Below are positions 57,986 through 64,000 of a DNA stretch of 64,000 nt, piece by piece. Location: positions 15,305 to 79,304 of the forward strand of contig DATKAE010000130.1 in NCBI GenBank assembly GCA_035498405.1, written 5' to 3'. A model generated the notes under the pieces. It was not told the DNA's origin and did no database searches. It was given only the letters and a program-made list of their open reading frames with translations. How positions within the stretch are numbered: position 1 is the first letter of the stretch; the number at the start of each line of letters is the position of its first letter. The DNA comes from DATBFU01 sp035498405 (GTDB lineage Bacteria > Acidobacteriota > Thermoanaerobaculia > UBA5066 > Gp7-AA6). The translations under genes were made by a program, and so were the position numbers.

Positions 57986-57991
57986 ATTGTA
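57986..57991 (-). promoter_or_regulatory. -10 box (TACAAT) giving a leaderless mRNA
   Basis: TACAAT 7 nt upstream of ATG 57978; no ribosome-binding site. Equivalent in sequence and spacing to the kinase-gene element at 15203-15208. Confidence 0.5.
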
Positions 57992-58065
57992 AGACTCTCG
58001 AGCCTCGCCACTGGCGGGGCGGCAGCCGCGCTGCGCAGCGTCTATGATTCGCGGGGGGCCGCGCC

Positions 58066-60066
58066 ATGTCCGTTCCCGCTACCAGCCCGGAGCGCTTCGA
58101 TCTGGTCGTCATCGGCTCGGGGCCGGGCGGCGAGAAGGGCGCTGCCCAGGCGGCTTGGTTCGGCAAACGGGTCGCCTTAGTCGAGCGGGCGCCCGAGGTC
58201 GGCGGCGCCTCGGTGCACACGGGCACGCTGCCGTCCAAGACGCTGCGCGAGACGGCCCTCTACTTGACCGGCTTTCGGCGGCGCGAGCTCTACGGGATGA
58301 GCCTGCACCTGGACCGCAAGAAGAGCCTGCGCCAGCTCGTCGGCCGGCTGCGCGATGTCATCGATCGCCAGGCGCGCCAGATCCGGCGCAACCTCGACCG
58401 GCACGGGATCATCTTGTATTCCGGCGAGGCCTCGTTTCAGTCGCCGGGCGTCCTTCGCGTCGCGAGCGCGGAGGGTCCGGACCGGCTCCTTGCGGCCGAC
58501 GTCTTTCTGATTGCGACCGGCTCCTCTCCGGTTGCGCCGCCGGGTATCGACATGCGCGATCCCGATGTCGTTGACAGCGACAGGATCCTGGACCTCGACC
58601 GCGTGCCGACATCGATGACGGTGGTCGGCGGCGGCGTCATCGGGACCGAGTACGCTTGTCTCTTCGCGGCGCTCGGAACGAGGATCACGCTGGTCGAGGG
58701 TCGCGAGCGTCTGCTCGGCGGCGTGGACGAGGAGCTCTCGACCGGGGTTCAGCTCTCGCTGGAGCGAATGGGCGCGGAGATCCTTCTCGGGGATGCGGTC
58801 GTCTCGGTCGAGAGGGTTCCGCGGCGCAGCACCAATGCCCTGCGCCTGAAGCTCAAGTCCGGAACGCGGCTCCAGGCGGACAAAGTTCTCTTTTCGGCGG
58901 GGCGCCGCGGCAACACCCAGACCCTGGGACTCGACCGGATCGGGGTCTCCCTGACCGAGCGGGGTCACATCGCCGTGGACGACCATTTCCAGACGTCGGT
59001 GAGAAACGTCTACGCGGTGGGAGACGTCGTCGGCTTCCCCGGCCTCGCCTCGACGTCGATGGAACAGGGAAGGGTGGCGATGTGCCACGCCTTCGGAATC
59101 GCCTACAAGACCGCGATGGCGGACGTTCTTCCTTACGGCATCTACTCGATTCCCGAGGTCGCGACCGTGGGGTTCTCGGAGCAGGAACTTCAGAAGAAGG
59201 GGCTGCCCTACGAGGTCGGGCGAGCCCGTTTCGAGAACAGCGCGCGCGGCCAGATCACCGGGGACTTCGAGGGGTTCATCAAGCTGCTCTTCGACCCGGC
59301 CACGCATAAACTGCTGGGGGCCCATGTCCTCGGAGAGCACGCGACGGAATTGATCCACGTTCCGATGCTGGTGATGGCCGCCGGCGGAGCGATCGGAGTA
59401 TTTCTCGACGCGGTCTTCAACTTTCCCACTCTTTCGGAGAGCTTCAAGTACGCCGCCTACGACGGGCTGCAGCGGTTGGCGCAGAGAGGCGCCTCGGCTC
59501 CGTCGGTGTCCGCCCCTCGGCGCCGCGAGCCGACGGACCCGGCGACACGGCATTGGTTTCTGGGCGTCGCCTCGACGGGGCCGCTCCAGCCGGAGCGGCC
59601 CGTCATCGTTTGTCAGATGGACCGCTGGCGCCGCTGTCGGATCTCGACCTGGAGCTATGACCCGAGCGGTTCAGGGCTGCTGCCGCCCGAGGCCGAGCGC
59701 GATGGCTTCGTGGCGGCGATCACCGTGAAGGCGAAGGATGCCTCGGCGCTTTCGGACGTCTTCCTGCGCTTGGGCTGCGGGATCCTGGGGCGAGGCACGC
59801 GCGAGGAAACGGACCTCGTCCAGACGAGGCCGTCCCAGCTCTGGGAAGGGCTGAAGGATCAGAAGCGAACCGCGCGGACCCGCCCCGAAGCGGTGAGGCG
59901 GCGGCGCTACGAGATTCTCCGCGCCGAGGGATTGGAGCTGCCGCTCGGTTGCGAGGCGATTCGGGAGGACCAGCTGGACGCCGCGGCCGCGGCATTCGCC
60001 GGTTACCTCTGGGCCACGCGGCAGGCGCGAGAAGAGCCCCCCTGGGTGATTCCGGCGGAGGACTGA
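58066..60066 (+). CDS. Soluble transhydrogenase-like flavoprotein fused to a DUF429-like domain
   Basis: A 666-aa protein. Residues ~10-465 are a pyridine nucleotide-disulfide oxidoreductase of the SthA type: FAD motif VVIGSGPGGEKGA, GASVHTGTLPSKTLRE, NAD motif TVVGGGVIGTEYACLFA, VYAVGDVVGFPGLAST and the dimer domain. The redox CxxxxC is absent, as in soluble transhydrogenases (here even the single usual Cys is Ser/Ala). About 185 further residues follow a short linker: HWFLGVASTG, LWEGLKDQKRTARTR, RRYEILRAEGLELP and EDQLDAAAAAFAGYLWATR, which recall DUF429 RNase H-like proteins. The junction is in frame without a stop. TATGAT is 17 nt before the ATG. Confidence 0.82.
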   Translation: MSVPATSPERFDLVVIGSGPGGEKGAAQAAWFGKRVALVERAPEVGGASVHTGTLPSKTLRETALYLTGFRRRELYGMSLHLDRKKSLRQLVGRLRDVIDRQARQIRRNLDRHGIILYSGEASFQSPGVLRVASAEGPDRLLAADVFLIATGSSPVAPPGIDMRDPDVVDSDRILDLDRVPTSMTVVGGGVIGTEYACLFAALGTRITLVEGRERLLGGVDEELSTGVQLSLERMGAEILLGDAVVSVERVPRRSTNALRLKLKSGTRLQADKVLFSAGRRGNTQTLGLDRIGVSLTERGHIAVDDHFQTSVRNVYAVGDVVGFPGLASTSMEQGRVAMCHAFGIAYKTAMADVLPYGIYSIPEVATVGFSEQELQKKGLPYEVGRARFENSARGQITGDFEGFIKLLFDPATHKLLGAHVLGEHATELIHVPMLVMAAGGAIGVFLDAVFNFPTLSESFKYAAYDGLQRLAQRGASAPSVSAPRRREPTDPATRHWFLGVASTGPLQPERPVIVCQMDRWRRCRISTWSYDPSGSGLLPPEAERDGFVAAITVKAKDASALSDVFLRLGCGILGRGTREETDLVQTRPSQLWEGLKDQKRTARTRPEAVRRRRYEILRAEGLELPLGCEAIREDQLDAAAAAFAGYLWATRQAREEPPWVIPAED

Positions 60067-60136
60067 TTCGGTTCGCCTCGACCGCAGGGACGGGGGACCC
60101 TCCCGCAGGCAGAGGCCGGCGGGGGATCGTCGTGGC

Positions 60137-60164
60137 AAAAAAAAGGCCGCGCTCGGAGCGCGGC
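60137..60164 (-). terminator. Intrinsic terminator of the FecR/DUF6600-like gene
   Basis: On the minus strand a GC stem (CCGCGCT / AGCGCGG, 60163-60147, loop CGA/CGG) is followed by eight Ts (60144-60137). It is a strong rho-independent terminator about 30 nt after the stop codon. Confidence 0.8.
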
Positions 60165-60191
60165 AAGGAGGAGAGGAGATCGTTCGGACAG

Positions 60192-62429
60192 TCAGTCGCG
60201 CCCGCGATGAGGTGGTGCCGGAGCAGCCGTGTGAGGGGCGGCGTGAGGCGCCGGGGCCGCGCGGGGCGCCGCCGGTGCACTACGCGGCGCCGGTGCGCTG
60301 CGCGGCGCCGGCGCCATCTCTCGCGCCGGAGCCGACACTTGCGGTCGGTAGTCCCGCCACCCGCCGCTCGGCATGTTTCGAGGCTCCGGGCGCGCGGATC
60401 CGCCGCGCCAGCGCCCGTCGCTGCGTTGAGCCGATCCGCCGCCCGCATCCGGAGCGGACCGGCCTGGCACCGAGCCCTCGATGACACGCCGTGCCGGCGG
60501 GAGCGAGGAGCGGGAGCGCCAATCCTCGCCCGATCGCTGCGTCTGAAGCGGCTGGACATCCTGCCGCGGGACCCCGGAACGCCCGCGCCCTCTCCAGTCG
60601 GCCTGCGGCGCGCTCTGGCGGGGCGGGGAAGAAGTCTCGGTGCCGCGCTCGATCGTGCGGGTGCCGACGTCTTGGCCGAATCGAGGCGCGGACCCGCCGG
60701 ATTCTCTGGAACGAGATGCCCCGCGCCACGCCTCGGACTCTCGATCGCCAGAGGGCGGTAGCGCGCGAACGCCGCTTTCGTTTCCGCGGACGATCGTGTG
60801 CGGCTCGACGCGATTGGGGGCGCTGCGCGCGACGCCTTGGCCGCCGCCGGAAGAGGGCGCTTCTCGGACACCGGGCTGCGGGCGGCCGCGCTCCGGCGTC
60901 ATTCCGGTCCCCGTGCCGCCGCCTGCTGCATAGGCGCCGCCCATCTCGATCGACCGCGCGCGATCCACGAGGGCCCCTCGCGGCGCGATGTCCGCGACAC
61001 CGGGCCCGGCCAACCGGCCCCTGTCGGCGACGACGCCGCGGTTGTGAAGGGCATCCACCGTAGCCGGCGGGAGCGTGCGTTCCCGCGCGAGAACCGGAGC
61101 AAGTCGCGCCGAGTCCTCCGAGGCCGTGCGCTCGATCGTGCGCGGCGCTTCTTTGACGAAGTTCGCAACCGCCGCCCGGGCCTCTCCGGGCCGAGCCGCG
61201 ACGACGATGGGCCTGGAGGAGATCGCGACCGTCGAACCGATGCGGCCGGCCATGCGAGATCCCGGAATGACTTCCATGCGGCCAGCGGTGGTCAAGCCAC
61301 CCGATCCGGCGAAGTTCCAGCCGCGGAAGTCCACCGACCGAGCGGGGAAGGTCCCGTGGACGGAGAGATAGACGCCACCGCGGCCGGTCCAGCCCCAATG
61401 GCGGTAATAAGTCGAGCACCAGGGCGAGTAGAAGGAGTACCAACCGACGGGGCACCATCCGACGATTCCCTGTGAATAGCCCCAATAGACCCAGGCGGGC
61501 GAATAGACGCTGGCGGGGGCCCAGCACCAGTTGCCCGCGTTGAAGAACCAGTTTCCGTAGTGGAACGGATACCAGCCCCAAGGGTCATAGGACCACCAGG
61601 TCAGGCCGGCAGGCGTGTAGTACCAGGAGCCGTTCGAATACGGGCTCCAGCCGGGCGCGACCTGCGGGGTCCAAACGTTTGTGCCGTAGGTGTCGTTGTA
61701 ACTCCAATCGCCATAACCGTCCATGGCGCCGACGTCGACCGAGGCATTCTCGTCGACGTATTGCGCCGAGGCGCTCTGCGTCTCGAACGCCGACTCATAT
61801 CGGTCAGCGGCCCAGATGTCGAACCGGTCGCGCGAGAATGCTCCTCGCTCGATCTCGGGCTCCTCTTCGCCGCGCACCATCAGGTACTCTCCGGCGCGGA
61901 CTTGGTGCCGCCCGTCCCGCGTCCGCACCTCGGCCGTCCCCGCGCGCGCGACGACGACGGTGCCCCGGTTGGGGTCGTAGTTGATTCGGGCTCGCGCGCC
62001 AGGGGTCAGATAGGTGCTCGCGTCCTCGGTATCGATGCGCGGAATGGCATTCTCGTTGGAACCAACGGCCGCCAGGATCAGGGATCCTTCGTCGAGTCGC
62101 ACGAGCGAGGTATCGTCGCTCTCGCCCTGCTGATTCCGAATCGAGGCGAAGGCGACTCGCGTTCCGCCGCCCAGGTAGAGGATATTGCCGTCGGCCAGTC
62201 CGATCTCGGCGCGGCCACCGGAGGAGACGCTGACTTCGTCGCCAACCGAGATGGGCATGTTGCGGGCGGCCTGGACTTGACCATTCCAGCGGGAGTCGAC
62301 AGTAACCTCGCCGCTGACCTCGCGGAGATACGAGTAACCGCCGCGCGGGCTGCCCGTCTGGCCCGCCGCTTGGCCCGCCAGAGCAATGGCCAGCCCGACC
62401 GCCAGTAGCCCGCCGCGTCTCAGATCCAT
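60192..62429 (-). CDS. Exported FecR-domain / DUF6600-like protein with disordered tail
   Basis: A 745-aa secreted protein (signal to ~23). A FecR-like domain (~30-200: SGEVTVDSRWNG, VGDEVSVSSGGRAEIGLADGN, TPGARARINYD, VRAGEYLMVRG) is followed by a Trp/Tyr-rich block (~230-360) with WTPQVAPGWSPYSNGSWYY, WWSYDPWGWYPFHYGNW and similar segments, as in DUF6600 proteins. The last ~330 residues are Arg/Ser/Pro/Ala/Gly-rich and probably disordered. FecR domains usually sense or scaffold in the periplasm; no sigma factor is adjacent. GGAGG precedes the ATG. Confidence 0.8.
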   Translation of the reverse strand: MDLRRGGLLAVGLAIALAGQAAGQTGSPRGGYSYLREVSGEVTVDSRWNGQVQAARNMPISVGDEVSVSSGGRAEIGLADGNILYLGGGTRVAFASIRNQQGESDDTSLVRLDEGSLILAAVGSNENAIPRIDTEDASTYLTPGARARINYDPNRGTVVVARAGTAEVRTRDGRHQVRAGEYLMVRGEEEPEIERGAFSRDRFDIWAADRYESAFETQSASAQYVDENASVDVGAMDGYGDWSYNDTYGTNVWTPQVAPGWSPYSNGSWYYTPAGLTWWSYDPWGWYPFHYGNWFFNAGNWCWAPASVYSPAWVYWGYSQGIVGWCPVGWYSFYSPWCSTYYRHWGWTGRGGVYLSVHGTFPARSVDFRGWNFAGSGGLTTAGRMEVIPGSRMAGRIGSTVAISSRPIVVAARPGEARAAVANFVKEAPRTIERTASEDSARLAPVLARERTLPPATVDALHNRGVVADRGRLAGPGVADIAPRGALVDRARSIEMGGAYAAGGGTGTGMTPERGRPQPGVREAPSSGGGQGVARSAPNRVEPHTIVRGNESGVRALPPSGDRESEAWRGASRSRESGGSAPRFGQDVGTRTIERGTETSSPPRQSAPQADWRGRGRSGVPRQDVQPLQTQRSGEDWRSRSSLPPARRVIEGSVPGRSAPDAGGGSAQRSDGRWRGGSARPEPRNMPSGGWRDYRPQVSAPAREMAPAPRSAPAPRSAPAAPRAAPAPHAAPHTAAPAPPHRGRD

Positions 62430-62602
62430 CGAGTCTCAACCTCCGGTCACTGAGAAGAGCGATTCGCATGCCATGAACCGGACTTGTCCTGCGGCCTGAA
62501 ATATGCTCTGAATAAAGGACTTATGGATCGACGAACGTTGAGGAACGCAAGCCACCTGTACCCTGGTGGAGACAGTGCCGGGCGGGGGAGGACACCTCAG
62601 CC

Positions 62603-63112
62603 GTGATCCGAGACATCGTTCGCGTCGGAGACCCGCGCCTGCTCGCTCCAAACGAGGAAGCGAACGCCACATCCCCGGACCTCGAGGCCCTCGTTTCCGA
62701 CATGTTCGAGACTTGTCGCGCTGCGCCGGGCATTGGCCTGGCCGCCCCACAGATCGGCGTCAATCGCCGCCTCGCCGTGATCGATCTCTCGGTGGGCGCG
62801 GATCCGGGTGCGCGGATCGTTCTCGTCAATCCGGAAGTCCTCGAGTCCTCGGGCGAGCAGAAGGAAGAGGAGGGCTGTCTCTCGATTCCGGACCTGGCCG
62901 AACGCGTCGTTCGCCCCGCACGCGTTCGGGTGCGGCACCGCGACGCCCAGGGAGCCGAGCACGAGATCGAGGCGACGGGTCTGCTTGCAAGGGCGCTCTG
63001 CCACGAGATCGACCACTTGAATGGCATTCTCTATGTCGACCGGCTGCGCGGGTTGAAGCGGGAGCTGACCTGGCGCAAGATCGAGAGATCTCGGGCGCGC
63101 GGGCTGTGGTGA
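62603..63112 (+). CDS. def: Peptide deformylase
   Basis: Removes the formyl group from nascent N-formyl-Met. The 169-aa metalloenzyme has all three motifs: GIGLAAPQIG (~43-52), EGCLSIP (metal Cys) and HEIDHLNG (two metal His and catalytic Glu). GTG start with GGAGG about 12 nt upstream. Four bases separate its stop from cysS. Confidence 0.94.
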   Translation: MIRDIVRVGDPRLLAPNEEANATSPDLEALVSDMFETCRAAPGIGLAAPQIGVNRRLAVIDLSVGADPGARIVLVNPEVLESSGEQKEEEGCLSIPDLAERVVRPARVRVRHRDAQGAEHEIEATGLLARALCHEIDHLNGILYVDRLRGLKRELTWRKIERSRARGLW

Positions 63113-63116
63113 GACG

Positions 63117-64000
<884 letters not shown>

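Overview
The window is 64 kb of GC-rich bacterial chromosome, densely packed with short spacers, many start/stop overlaps (ATGA, GTGA, TTGA) and frequent GTG and TTG starts. Gene content is Gram-negative: outer-membrane barrels, lipoproteins with lgt and lspA, a TonB-type C-terminal domain, L,D-transpeptidases and a bactofilin. Signalling genes (a Ser/Thr kinase with an N-terminal zinc ribbon, an FHA-GAF-adenylate cyclase, a receiver protein with a long acidic/proline-rich tail, a FecR/DUF6600-like protein) recall Acidobacteriota, less likely Myxococcota. That placement is inference. I saw no rRNA, CRISPR, phage or transposase.

Layout. 1-3.1 kb (minus): the 5' end of a threonine-dehydratase-like gene, an ornithine cyclodeaminase homologue and an ABC-2 exporter. 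3.2-7.2 kb: ogt, rlpA, purB, a zinc-ribbon protein and rmuC. 7.3-10.7 kb: an arginine deiminase pathway (arcA, arcC, ornithine carbamoyltransferase). 10.7-15.2 kb: a TonB/SH3 protein, then the adenylate cyclase convergent with the kinase. 15.3-25.1 kb: an ITPase-family protein, a MOSC protein, a B12-binding mutase subunit and a leucine/isovalerate (liu) cluster: mccB, liuC, mccA split into two reading frames, and HMG-CoA lyase, with an LEA14-like protein, an M28 peptidase and a zinc-ribbon protein interspersed. 25.2-36.4 kb: the response regulator, then a tight run valS-birA-coaX-unknown-RNA methyltransferase-comEC-miaA-hfq. 36.5-39.4 kb: TPR lipoprotein, CDP-alcohol phosphatidyltransferase, glutaredoxin-like protein, outer-membrane barrel.

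39.5-44.5 kb is the most accessory-looking part: tRNA-Gly(CCC), an NTF2-like secreted protein, a DUF6899-like protein, a coupled DoxX-like/DUF3419(BtaA-like)/SRPBCC module, a glycine-zipper protein, a second barrel and an Ada-type metal-binding protein. 44.5-47.7 kb is an envelope block: an L,D-transpeptidase-like protein lacking its catalytic cysteine next to an intact paralogue, an M15 peptidase and a bactofilin. 47.7-51.1 kb: aminotransferase, aldehyde dehydrogenase and a small protein. 51.3-58.0 kb (minus): ileS-lspA-lgt-rluD, and a small membrane protein-thiE-acpS. 58.1-64 kb: a transhydrogenase fused to an extra DUF429-like domain, the FecR/DUF6600-like protein, def and a partial cysS whose last 64 bases exactly repeat its own beginning.

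A signal that recurs across the window is a -10-like hexamer (TANNNT or similar) 6-9 nt upstream of the start codon with no ribosome-binding site, which predicts many leaderless mRNAs. It also shifts several start calls (kinase, HMG-CoA lyase, the small membrane protein).
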